Translations under genes and position numbers: made by a program
Assembly (NCBI RefSeq): GCF_947495205.1
Contig: NZ_CANLXV010000002.1
Location: forward strand, 124,001-188,000
Length of the DNA: 64,000 bases
From: an uncultured Polaribacter sp.
Lineage (GTDB): Bacteria > Bacteroidota > Bacteroidia > Flavobacteriales > Flavobacteriaceae
Reading direction: 5' to 3'
Part shown: positions 24,936 through 33,672 of the stretch, piece after piece
Layout: each line of letters opens with the position of its first letter
Position numbering within the stretch: the first letter of the stretch is position 1
Notes under the pieces: model-generated
Told to the model about the DNA's origin: nothing
Databases searched by the model: none
What the model saw: the letters and a program-made list of their open reading frames with translations, nothing else

Positions 24936-27900
24936 AATAGTTTTTATAAATAGTGCATCTGTAAAATATGCTGAAATCGAACTAGATGGAAATGTTCACT
25001 TAATTGGAACGCAAGGCGTAGGAAAAAGCACACTACTTCGTGCTATATTATTTTTTTACAATGCTAATAAAACCAAGCTTGGAATTCCGAAACAAAAGAA
25101 AGGATTTGATGATTATTACTTTCAGTATCAGAACTCTTACATCGTTTATCAAATACTAAAAGACAACATCCCTTTTTGTGTTTTAGCCTATAAAGTAAAT
25201 GGTAAAGTTGCATTCCGATTTTTTAATTCTGCCTATAACAGAGAATTATTTATTGACAATAACAATAAAGCTTTTGAAAGTTGGGACAGTATCAGAAATG
25301 CATTTGGTAAAGAAATTTATTATACCAAACTCATAAAGAGTTACGACGAATATCGCAGAATCATTTATGGGGACAATAGCGCTTTAAAACCTGAATTTAA
25401 AAAGTATGCTCTAGCAGAAAGTAAGCAGTACCAAAATATACCAAGAACTATTCAAAATGTGCTTCTAAACACCAATCTTGAAGCAAAATTTATTAAAGAT
25501 ACCATCATAAATTCTTTAAATGACGAGGAGTTTATAATAGATATTGAGAATTATGCAAAAAATCATTTGCGTGACTTTGAAACTCAAATTAATGATATTA
25601 AAATTTGGTTTAAAGAAAACAGAAAAGGACTGATAGTTGTTAGAAAGCAAGCTGATAAAATAGTTGACCGATATAGAGCTTACAATTTTCTCAAAAGAGA
25701 AACAAAGGAATTAGCTTATCAGTTAGCTAATAGAATGAATTTTATAGAAAACGAAAAACCTATTTTAAATTCTAATTATTCCAAAGAAAATAATGAATTA
25801 AATGTTATAACAAAAAAAAGAGAAAACTTAGTAAAAACACATCGTAGAAGAGAACAAGATATTGTTTCTGATTTAAAACTAATTACAACAGAATTAGCAA
25901 AAGCTAAACGGAAACTAACAGAATACCAAAATCAAAACATTAAAGAAATTATTTCAAAAGTTTCAAAAAAAGAAACGCTAACTATTGAGCAAAGGACTTT
26001 AGAAGAGGAAAAAAATCTACTCACCTCAAAATTTGCAGAAATTAGTCAAAAATTTGAGGCTCTTATAAAACAAATTCAAAACCAACAGCAGGAGTTTACA
26101 AACAAACAGAACTCAGATATCATTAAAATAAAAAGTGATTATGGAGAACATAAATCCTTAGTATTTGAAAGGTATCAAAAAATGATAATTCAAATCAATG
26201 ATGAAAACAAAGACGAAATAGATTCCGTAAATAAAGATTTAGAGAATATAAAAGAGAATGAAAATAGGGTAAAGAGACAAAAATCGGAATTAAAATATAA
26301 AACCTTTTTCTCGACTGAGATTGAAAAATGTAAAGCGAATAAAAAAACACTTGACGATAAAGTTTCAAGCTCAAAAAACAAGATTGTAAATGCACAGAAC
26401 GAAACAAAAACAATTCGTAAAGAATGGGAATTAGAAACAAAAGAAGTAGAAAGAAACTTTAATTCTTCCGTTGAGAAAGAAAACGAAGCGAGTAAAAAAC
26501 TAGCTTTAAAAATTGGGGAAATTGAAAACAAAATTCGGCAAAACAAATCTTCACTTTATGGCTGGTTAAACGATAACATTAACAATTGGCAAAATACAAT
26601 AGGAAAAGTAATTGACGAAGAAAATGTACTTTTCAACACAGAGCTAAATCCAAAACTAATTGATAGTAATTCGGCTACTCTATTTGGTGTAGAGTTAAAC
26701 TTAAACACTTTAAAAAACAGAATTAAATCAGTAAAAGAATACCAACGCGACATTGAAGAGCACAAATTTAAGATTAATGAAATCCAAAATAGTATTCAAC
26801 AGCTAAATACTAATAAAGAAAATAGTTTACAAAAACTGAAGACAAAATTTGGTAAAAAACTAAAGGACTTTAAAGACCTTGTAGCAGAAAATGAATATAC
26901 CATTTCTCAAAGCCAAGAGAAATTAAAAAGCAATAAAATTGATTTAGAAGAATGGATTCTAAAAGCTAAATCAGAAAAGGAAACTGTTCTACAAAAACTA
27001 AAGGATGATTTAAATAAAATTGCATCAAAGAAATTAAAAGCCGAAGAAGTTTTAGACAACATTAATAAAGGAATAAAGCGAAAAATAAGCCTAAAGGAAA
27101 AAGAGCGACTTACAGAAATTAAGGTTTTAGAAGAAACTAAGAATAAGAAAATTTCCGTAATAAATAATTCTATATCAAATAATAATTCAGCATCTGATAA
27201 ACGAATTCACGAATTAAAGAAAGAGCAAAGTTCTGAATTAGAAAACAAAGGGGCTGATACAAAAAGGCTTAGCCATATAGAAAGTAGATTAAGCCAAATT
27301 AAGTCGAACCTAGAGTACATAAAAGAGAACGAAACACTTGTTATAGAATATAATAAAGACAAAAGAGAACTCTTTGACAATGTACCTCAATTAAAAGTTG
27401 ATAAATCTAGTTTAGAGAAAAAACAAAGTACAATAATCAATGAACATAAAATTGAGCTGAATAAAGTCAACACAAAATGGACTAAACAAGAAGAATTTGT
27501 TAAATCAATACAAATCCAAATTAATGAATTTGATAATGACTTAAAGGATTTTGAAAGTTTTAAGCTCTCAGATGCATTTCTAAATATTAAAAGCTATTAC
27601 GAAATTCCTGAACCTATTGCTGATTTTGATGAACAGAAGAAAGCCTCAACAATAATCAAAGAAATTATTGATAAGCATTCAAAAAGTCTAAGCACATATG
27701 AAGAACTAAGACAAGCTGTTAACTTATTTAATGGGAACTTTAATGAAACTAATCTTTTTAGCTTCAAAACAAAATTAATTACAAAAGACGATTTTCTAAA
27801 CTTTGCATTCGAGCTAAAAGAGTTTATTGAAGAAGATAAAATTAAAGAATATGAAAAACGTGTAAATAATAGGTTTGCACACATTATTCATTTAATTGGC

Positions 27901-28626
27901 AGAGAAACAACAGAGCTGAACTCTAAACAAGGCGAAATTGAAAAAATAATCAAAAAAATAAATGATGATTTCCTAGGCAAAAACTTTATAGAAGCTATCA
28001 AGACAATGGAAATAAGAACGTTAGAAAGTTCAAATCCCATCGTAAAATTATTGATTAAGATAAAAGAGTTTAATGATGAAAATAGTTTAGTTTTAGGAGA
28101 ATCAAATCTTTTTACCTCTTCAGAAAGTAACACAAAAAATCAAAAAGCAGTTGACCTACTGAAGCAACTTGTTAAAGAGTTAGAGAAATCAAAAAACACG
28201 AATTTAACGCTATCCGAATCTTTTGACCTACAATTTAGAATCATAGAAAACGATAACGACTCTGGTTGGGTGGAGAAGCTTTCTAATGTAGGAAGTAATG
28301 GTACAGATATTTTAGTTAAAGCAATGATTAATATTTCGTTATTGAATGTTTTTAAAATTGATGCTTCAAAGAAATTTAAAGATTTTAAGCTTCATTGTAT
28401 GATGGACGAAATAGGAACACTTCATCCTACAAATCAAAAAGGAATTTTGAGATTTGCCAATGAAAGAAATATTTTACTCATCAATGGTTCGCCAACAAGT
28501 CAAAATGCAACAGATTATAAATACACTTATAAATTAGCCAAAGAACAGTCTAAAACTAATTCTAAAAAATACATTACTAAAATTAACAGATTGATTAAAA
28601 AAGTAAACACTAAAGTTCTTAATTAA
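24919..28626 (+). CDS. JetC/MksB-like SMC-family ATPase
   Basis: 1235 residues. The head halves are at the ends: Walker A GTQGVGKS (30-37), signature-like VGSNGTDILVKAM with Gly1125-Thr1129, Walker B LHCMMDEIG with Asp1163-Glu1164, and INGSPTS as the H-loop region. Between them is one long coiled coil (about 270-1000) rich in Lys, Glu and Asn, broken near the middle by a hinge-like stretch (about 540-640, LYGWLNDNINNW...). The helical signature replaces the usual LSGG. It should extrude or clamp DNA in an ATP-dependent way. It shares one base (TAATG) with the nuclease gene. Confidence 0.88.
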   Translation: MRYLNKIVFINSASVKYAEIELDGNVHLIGTQGVGKSTLLRAILFFYNANKTKLGIPKQKKGFDDYYFQYQNSYIVYQILKDNIPFCVLAYKVNGKVAFRFFNSAYNRELFIDNNNKAFESWDSIRNAFGKEIYYTKLIKSYDEYRRIIYGDNSALKPEFKKYALAESKQYQNIPRTIQNVLLNTNLEAKFIKDTIINSLNDEEFIIDIENYAKNHLRDFETQINDIKIWFKENRKGLIVVRKQADKIVDRYRAYNFLKRETKELAYQLANRMNFIENEKPILNSNYSKENNELNVITKKRENLVKTHRRREQDIVSDLKLITTELAKAKRKLTEYQNQNIKEIISKVSKKETLTIEQRTLEEEKNLLTSKFAEISQKFEALIKQIQNQQQEFTNKQNSDIIKIKSDYGEHKSLVFERYQKMIIQINDENKDEIDSVNKDLENIKENENRVKRQKSELKYKTFFSTEIEKCKANKKTLDDKVSSSKNKIVNAQNETKTIRKEWELETKEVERNFNSSVEKENEASKKLALKIGEIENKIRQNKSSLYGWLNDNINNWQNTIGKVIDEENVLFNTELNPKLIDSNSATLFGVELNLNTLKNRIKSVKEYQRDIEEHKFKINEIQNSIQQLNTNKENSLQKLKTKFGKKLKDFKDLVAENEYTISQSQEKLKSNKIDLEEWILKAKSEKETVLQKLKDDLNKIASKKLKAEEVLDNINKGIKRKISLKEKERLTEIKVLEETKNKKISVINNSISNNNSASDKRIHELKKEQSSELENKGADTKRLSHIESRLSQIKSNLEYIKENETLVIEYNKDKRELFDNVPQLKVDKSSLEKKQSTIINEHKIELNKVNTKWTKQEEFVKSIQIQINEFDNDLKDFESFKLSDAFLNIKSYYEIPEPIADFDEQKKASTIIKEIIDKHSKSLSTYEELRQAVNLFNGNFNETNLFSFKTKLITKDDFLNFAFELKEFIEEDKIKEYEKRVNNRFAHIIHLIGRETTELNSKQGEIEKIIKKINDDFLGKNFIEAIKTMEIRTLESSNPIVKLLIKIKEFNDENSLVLGESNLFTSSESNTKNQKAVDLLKQLVKELEKSKNTNLTLSESFDLQFRIIENDNDSGWVEKLSNVGSNGTDILVKAMINISLLNVFKIDASKKFKDFKLHCMMDEIGTLHPTNQKGILRFANERNILLINGSPTSQNATDYKYTYKLAKEQSKTNSKKYITKINRLIKKVNTKVLN

Positions 28627-29486
28627 TGAAGTTAAGCTTAAAAATAGCAAAAGTTTTAGTACAGCTAATCAATGGCGAATCAATACCAAATAGTTTGGCT
28701 AAAAGTAGTCTAATAGATGCTTTAGTTGCTGAAAATATTATTCACCGAAAAGGAAAGCATAAAAAGTCTCTAGAGTTAATCAATGAAAAAGAACTGCATA
28801 CATATCTTGCAAATCAATTACAGATTAAAGATATATATGGCTATATTTCATTAAAAGAGAATCCAAATGCTACGCGTGCAGAATCAACCAAAATAACAAC
28901 AAATTCTAAGGTTTCAAAGGAGAGAGCTTTTAAAGGGTTTTTAGTAAATAGTTATAATTCTATAACGGCTGAGCTAAACAACAATGCTATAATCATTAAT
29001 CCTCAAAAAGGAAGTTTTATTTTTATTTATGATTATGAATCTTTTAAAATCCCTAAAGAGGTAACAGTAGTTGGCGTTGAAAATACAAAAAATTTTAGTC
29101 AGATTCACAAACAGAAATACTTGTTTAAAAACATTAATCCATTATTTATATCACGTTATCCACAAAACCAAAGTAAAGACTTTATAAAATGGATGAAATC
29201 TATTCCAAATAATTATATACATTTTGGAGATTTCGATATTGCAGGAATTGGAATTTATATAAATGAATATAAGAAACATTTATCGGAAAAAGCGTCCTTG
29301 TTTATTCCTAAAAATATTAAAATTGATTTGAAAAAAGGAAATAGAGAACGATATGATAAACAAAGAATAAATTTTAAGATAGATGATATACAAGAGCTAA
29401 AAGTGTTAGATTTAATTGAATTAATTAGAAAAGAAAAAAAAGGTTTAGACCAAGAATATTATATTGAAACAAATAGCCAACGCTAA
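28626..29486 (+). CDS. JetD/MksG-like Toprim (topoisomerase VI A-type) nuclease
   Basis: 286 residues. A Toprim site like that of topoisomerase VI-A and JetD is visible: Glu152 in VTVVGVENTKNF and Asp202-x-Asp204 in YIHFGDFDIAGIGIYINEY. The N-terminal half (about 1-100) is a basic, winged-helix-like region. JetD proteins I know of are about 100 residues longer, so this is a short version. The last codons (SQR-stop) fall in the GCCAACGCT repeat that also borders the operon on the left, so the C-terminus may have been set by the insertion. It likely cuts DNA held by the SMC complex. Confidence 0.75.
   Translation: MKLSLKIAKVLVQLINGESIPNSLAKSSLIDALVAENIIHRKGKHKKSLELINEKELHTYLANQLQIKDIYGYISLKENPNATRAESTKITTNSKVSKERAFKGFLVNSYNSITAELNNNAIIINPQKGSFIFIYDYESFKIPKEVTVVGVENTKNFSQIHKQKYLFKNINPLFISRYPQNQSKDFIKWMKSIPNNYIHFGDFDIAGIGIYINEYKKHLSEKASLFIPKNIKIDLKKGNRERYDKQRINFKIDDIQELKVLDLIELIRKEKKGLDQEYYIETNSQR
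29474..29484 (+). repeat. Direct repeat TAGCCAACGCT, right border of the Jet-like island
   Basis: It overlaps the final codons of the nuclease gene (AGC CAA CGC) and forms part of its TAA stop. It matches 23137-23146 for ten bases. A third GCCAACGCT is at 29555-29563. Confidence 0.5.
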
Positions 29487-29511
29487 ATGCCATAAACATT
29501 TATAGTGGCAT
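29487..29511. repeat. Inverted repeat ATGCCA...TGGCAT after the Jet-like operon
   Basis: ATGCCA (29487-29492) and TGGCAT (29506-29511) around 13 A/T-rich bases. It has no T-run but could end transcription weakly or mark the island edge. Confidence 0.4.
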
Positions 29512-29554
29512 CATGCAAGTATTAAAAAAATTGCAGGTAGCGTATGTTTTTTTT

Positions 29555-29563
29555 GCCAACGCT
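29555..29563 (+). repeat. Third copy of GCCAACGCT
   Basis: TTTTGCCAACGCTTTATC, 80 bases right of the border copy. Together the copies bracket a 70-base gene-free stretch that might be a residual integration site. Confidence 0.4.
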
Positions 29564-29695
29564 TTATCTAAAGTAAGTAACAAAATTTGGAAAAGAAACA
29601 TTTAAAAATAAAAATTCGACTCATGTATATTCCAAAAAATCAGCACCTTTCTATACGCTTAATTTCATTTAGTAGACGTTATCAAATAAACCTAT

Positions 29696-29962
29696 TTAAG
29701 ACTCTACCCTACCTACAGCACAACTTACAAAAGATTTTGCTTTGTGTAAAACTGTATTTTCGTCGCCTTCTTCTGGGTAGCCTAATTTAGAAAGTTTTGT
29801 TTTTACCTTTACTAAATCTATATTTTCTGAAGTTACAGTAACCATAGATTTCTCAACATCAATATGTACTTCATGTATATTTTCTAAACCTAATAAGCCT
29901 TTTTTAATGGTAGCAGCACAACCACCACATTTTAAATTTTCTATTTGAATAGTTGTTGTCAT
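29696..29962 (-). CDS. CopZ-like heavy-metal-associated protein
   Basis: 88 residues from the ATG at 29962; a longer frame would overlap the rhodanese gene. A cytosolic HMA domain with ENLKCGGCAATIKKGLLG (CxxC) and the second alpha-beta half (SENIDLVKVKTKLSKLGYPEE), and a tail with an extra cysteine (FVSCAVGRVES). Such proteins carry Cu(I) or another soft metal. It is the last gene of the sulfur-linked operon, five bases from the rhodanese stop, which is unusual company for a metallochaperone. Confidence 0.85.
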   Translation of the reverse strand: MTTTIQIENLKCGGCAATIKKGLLGLENIHEVHIDVEKSMVTVTSENIDLVKVKTKLSKLGYPEEGDENTVLHKAKSFVSCAVGRVES

Positions 29963-29967
29963 AATTG

Positions 29968-30333
29968 CTAATTTTCTTTTTTCCATTGATTAAATCCTCC
30001 TAAAACATTGTAGACTTCAAAGCCTTTTTCTTTTAAAAGCTTACAGGCTTTTACACTTCTATTTCCGCTTCTACACACTAAATAGACTGGTTTTGTTTTA
30101 TCTAATTTTTTAGTTACTTTTTCGGTAAAATCGGTGTCAAAATAATTAACAAAAAGTGCTGTTTTTATGGCTCCTTGTTTTATTTCTTTAGGTGTTCTAA
30201 CATCCATAAGCTGAATAGTATCTTCATTTAAAAGTACTTTTAATTCTTTTGTAGTAATTGTTTTTATATTTTCTTGTGTACTGCAGCTCATAAAAAATAA
30301 ACTACAAATAACTATTTTAAAAAAATATTTCAT
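29968..30333 (-). CDS. Rhodanese-domain lipoprotein
   Basis: 121 residues: lipoprotein signal (FKIVICSLFFMSCSTQ, acylated Cys near 17) followed by one rhodanese domain, QLMDVRTPKEIKQGAIKTA and the active-site loop VYLVCRSGNRSVKAC. It accepts a sulfane sulfur on the loop cysteine outside the cytoplasm. It lies between a persulfide-dioxygenase-like fusion and a CopZ-like gene with gaps of five to seven bases, so they form one operon for sulfur and possibly metal handling. Confidence 0.9.
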   Translation of the reverse strand: MKYFFKIVICSLFFMSCSTQENIKTITTKELKVLLNEDTIQLMDVRTPKEIKQGAIKTALFVNYFDTDFTEKVTKKLDKTKPVYLVCRSGNRSVKACKLLKEKGFEVYNVLGGFNQWKKEN

Positions 30334-30340
30334 TTTTTTA

Positions 30341-31747
30341 TTATTTTAAAGTGGAAGGACAAACAAACGCTGTTGTTTTAATTGCTGTTTTTTTTATTGC
30401 TGCATAACCACCAGCAACATCAATTACATTATGAAAACCTCTTGCTTTTAAAATAGAAGCAGCAATTACCGAGCGATAACCACCAGCACAATGCACATAA
30501 AAAGGAGCTTTTTGTGGAAATGCTGTAATGTGATTATTTAAGAAATCTAAAGGTGTATTGGTTACGTTTTCTATATGTTCACTTGAGTATTCACCAGGCT
30601 TTCTAACATCAAAAACTAAATCGTTTTCCTTTATTTTTTCTTCTAGCGCTAAAGCTGATACAGATTGTAAAACATCAATTTCCTTTTCGGCATTTTTCCA
30701 AGCATTAAAACTTCCTTCTAAATAACCCAAAACATTATCAAAACCAACACGAGATAATCTGGTAATTGTATCCTCTTCTTTGCCTATTGGAGCTACCAAT
30801 AAAATAGGTTGTGCAATATCTTTAATTAAAGCCCCAACCCAAGGCGCAAAACCTCCATTAATTCCTATAAAAATAGATTGTGGTATAAAACCTTGTATAA
30901 AATCTTCTTGATGTCTTACGTCTAAAATTAAAGCATTTGTTGAATTTGCTATGTGTTCAAAATCTTTAACAGATAAAGGTTTTGCACTATTTTTAAGAAC
31001 ATCGTCTATAGATTTATAACCTTGTTTATTTAACTGTACATTTAAAGGAAAATAAGCGGGTGGTGGTAATAAACCGTCTGTAACTTCTTTTATAAATTCT
31101 TCTTTAGACATATCTGCTCTTAGAGCATAATTGGTCTTTTTCTGATTGCCAATTGTGCCTACAGTTTCTTTACTTAGGTTTTTACCACAAGCAGAACCAG
31201 CACCATGAGCAGGATATACAATTACATCATCTGCCAAAGGCATTATTTTATTTCTTAAACTGTCATATAAAAAACCGGCTAAATCTTTTTCTGTAACATC
31301 AGATTTTTGAGCTAAATCTGGTCTCCCAACATCACCTAAAAACAAAGTGTCTCCGCTAAAAAGTGCATGATTTTTTCCGTTTTTATCTTTTAATAAATAG
31401 CAAGAACTTTCTAAAGTGTGTCCTGGAGTGTGTAAAACTGTAATAGTAATATCTCCTACTTTAAAAACCTGATTATCTTCTGCAATTATTGCATCAAAAT
31501 CTGTTTTTGCAGTAGGTCCAAATACTATTTTTGCTCCTGTTTTTTCAGCTAAAGTTACGTGTCCGCTTACAAAATCTGCATGAAAATGCGTTTCGAAAAT
31601 ATATTTAATAGTAGCTTTATCTTTAGCTGCTTTGTCTATATAATCTTGCACTTCTCTTAATGGATCTATAATGGCTACTTCTCCATTACTTTCTATATAA
31701 TAAGCACCTTGTGCTAAACAACCTGTATAAATTTGTTCTATAGTCAT
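30341..31747 (-). CDS. Metallo-beta-lactamase/rhodanese fusion (persulfide dioxygenase-like)
   Basis: 468 residues. The N-terminal MBL domain (about 1-250) has the ETHFHADFVSGH iron-site motif, HTPGHTLESSC and SGDTLFLGDVGRPDLA, as in ETHE1/CstB-type persulfide dioxygenases. Two rhodanese domains follow. The first (about 255-355) has APIGKEE in place of the active loop, so its cysteine is lost. The second (about 365-468) has FYVHCAGGYRS with the cysteine. It should convert persulfide to sulfite and use it with a second sulfur. A TAGATTTG -7 element lies 30 bases upstream. Confidence 0.92.
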   Translation of the reverse strand: MTIEQIYTGCLAQGAYYIESNGEVAIIDPLREVQDYIDKAAKDKATIKYIFETHFHADFVSGHVTLAEKTGAKIVFGPTAKTDFDAIIAEDNQVFKVGDITITVLHTPGHTLESSCYLLKDKNGKNHALFSGDTLFLGDVGRPDLAQKSDVTEKDLAGFLYDSLRNKIMPLADDVIVYPAHGAGSACGKNLSKETVGTIGNQKKTNYALRADMSKEEFIKEVTDGLLPPPAYFPLNVQLNKQGYKSIDDVLKNSAKPLSVKDFEHIANSTNALILDVRHQEDFIQGFIPQSIFIGINGGFAPWVGALIKDIAQPILLVAPIGKEEDTITRLSRVGFDNVLGYLEGSFNAWKNAEKEIDVLQSVSALALEEKIKENDLVFDVRKPGEYSSEHIENVTNTPLDFLNNHITAFPQKAPFYVHCAGGYRSVIAASILKARGFHNVIDVAGGYAAIKKTAIKTTAFVCPSTLK

Positions 31748-31829
31748 AGATATTGTATTATTCTTAATTTATATTACAAATCTACAAACGATCTTTAATC
31801 TTTTCAGTGACCTTTGTTACCAAGTATTA

Positions 31830-33554
31830 TTAATAGGATTGATGTATGTATTTTGAATATTTTTCTTGATTGCTCCTATCGCCAGTTTTATAAAACTTTA
31901 CAGCTTGATTTGCACGCATAAAAAAATGATTGATATTTATGATATCTAAAATTCCACTTTTAAATAAATCATCTCTTACTGGACCTTTTACTCCGGCAAA
32001 ATAGAACACAATATCTCTTTTTTGGAAGTATTTTATGCGTTCTTTTAACATTTCTACACCTGTACTATCTACTCTATTTATACTTTCTGCATCTAAAACA
32101 ATTAATTTTAGTTTGTTTTCTTTCTTGTAGATCATTTCTTCTAACTTATCTCTAAAATAACTAGAATTTGCATAAAAAAGTTGTGCATCAAATCGAAATA
32201 CCAAAATATCACTTTCTATTTCTACTTCGTTAAAACGTTCTTTATTTCTGTAAAAATTAGAATTGGGTACTTTACCTAATTCTGCCACATGTGGTCTAGA
32301 GGTTCTGTAAATTAGCACGATTAAAGATAAACCTACACCAACTATTATACCATATTTAATACCTAAAAATAAGGTTGCCAAAAGAGTAGCTAACATTAAA
32401 TAAAAATCTAGTTTATTGGCTTTCCATAAAAAACGAGCTTCTTTTACATTTATCAACCCAAAAACGGCCACAATAATTATTGCCGCTAAAACTGTTTTTG
32501 GTAAATGATAAAATAAAGGAGTTAAAAATAGCAATGTAATTACTACCATAAGTACAGCAATTAAAGCAGCCATACCTGTTTTTGCACCACTTTCTTGATT
32601 AATGGCAGATCTAGAAAAACTAGATGTTGTTGGATATGCTTTAAACATAGATCCTATTAAATTTGCAAAACCTAGAGCTATTAACTCTTGATTTGGTCTT
32701 ACTCTATACTCATCTTGTTTGGCTTCTAAAGATTTACCTATAGAAATTGTTTCTAAATAACCTACCATTACCAAGGTTAGGGCAATTGGCAACAGTTCTT
32801 TAACCTGAGAAAAATCTAAATCTGGCACACTAAATTTTGGTAATCCAGAAGGAATGTCTTTTACAATAGAAACCTCTATAAACGTTGTTTTAAAGAATTT
32901 CATTAGTACTATTCCTAAAACAACAACAATTAATGCATTGGGTATTTTTTTATGAATTTTTCTAAAAAACACGATAATTGCCATACTTGCAAAACCAATT
33001 GCGGTTGTGTGGTAATTAAAATCTGAAATTTGCAAATAAATATCTTTTAAGATGATATGGAATTGATCACTTTGAACAAAATCTACTCCAAAAAGATTTC
33101 TAAATTGATTGATACCAATGGTAAAAGCCACGGCAGATGTAAAACCTGTAATTACCGGTTTTGATAAAAAATTTACAATAAAACCTAAGCTAAAAAAGCC
33201 CATTATTAGTTGAATTGCACCAACCATAAATGCTAACAAAATAGCTATTGAAATATAACTTTCTGAACCCGCTAAAGCCAGTGTAGAAACACCTGTTGCA
33301 ACTATAAGAGAATCCATAGCTACAGGACCAATAGCTACCTGACGAGAAGATCCAAAAATAGCATACATAACTTGCGGTACTAAAGCACAATACAAACCAT
33401 AAATTGGTGGTAAACCTGCAATTAGTGCATAAGCAATGCCTTGTGGAATTAAAATAATACCAACAGTTATACCTGCAACCAAATCTCCTTTAAACAAGGC
33501 AGTGTTGTAATTAGGTAACCATTCTAAAATAGGTATAATTTTTTTGATATTCAT
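31830..33554 (-). CDS. SulP-family anion transporter with STAS domain
   Basis: 574 residues with about 12-14 membrane helices (VAGITVGIILIPQGIAYALIAGLPPIYGLYCAL is the family signature) and a C-terminal STAS domain (about 440-560) with KLKLIVLDAESINRVDSTGVEMLKERI. It carries sulfate or a related anion such as bicarbonate. It is 82 bases upstream of the persulfide-dioxygenase-like fusion on the same strand, so export or import of the oxidised sulfur is a fair guess. The substrate is not settled by sequence. Confidence 0.9.
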   Translation of the reverse strand: MNIKKIIPILEWLPNYNTALFKGDLVAGITVGIILIPQGIAYALIAGLPPIYGLYCALVPQVMYAIFGSSRQVAIGPVAMDSLIVATGVSTLALAGSESYISIAILLAFMVGAIQLIMGFFSLGFIVNFLSKPVITGFTSAVAFTIGINQFRNLFGVDFVQSDQFHIILKDIYLQISDFNYHTTAIGFASMAIIVFFRKIHKKIPNALIVVVLGIVLMKFFKTTFIEVSIVKDIPSGLPKFSVPDLDFSQVKELLPIALTLVMVGYLETISIGKSLEAKQDEYRVRPNQELIALGFANLIGSMFKAYPTTSSFSRSAINQESGAKTGMAALIAVLMVVITLLFLTPLFYHLPKTVLAAIIIVAVFGLINVKEARFLWKANKLDFYLMLATLLATLFLGIKYGIIVGVGLSLIVLIYRTSRPHVAELGKVPNSNFYRNKERFNEVEIESDILVFRFDAQLFYANSSYFRDKLEEMIYKKENKLKLIVLDAESINRVDSTGVEMLKERIKYFQKRDIVFYFAGVKGPVRDDLFKSGILDIININHFFMRANQAVKFYKTGDRSNQEKYSKYIHQSY

Positions 33555-33623
33555 AAGCCCATCCTAACCTTCCCTAGAGGAAGAGATTCTTACTCTTGTA
33601 TTCTTGTTTTAACTTTACTTTTC

Positions 33624-33670
33624 GACTTTCAGACTTTAGACTTTAGACTTTAGACTTTAGACTTTAGACT
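33624..33670 (+). repeat. Heptanucleotide tandem repeat (GACTTTA)n
   Basis: Five exact copies of GACTTTA from 33632 to 33666, with partial units on both sides. It lies between ruvB and the SulP gene (33555-33672), where no other signal was seen. A slippage-prone simple repeat, possibly variable in length between strains. Confidence 0.8.
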
Positions 33671-33672
33671 AA

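Noticed and set aside
26190..26546. Antisense open frames within the SMC-like gene
   Set aside because: Phe/Ser/Leu-rich mirror images of the coiled coil; no start context or protein-like features.
33624..33670. Short tandem repeats as a CRISPR array
   Set aside because: Units are 7 bases with no spacers, and there are no cas genes.
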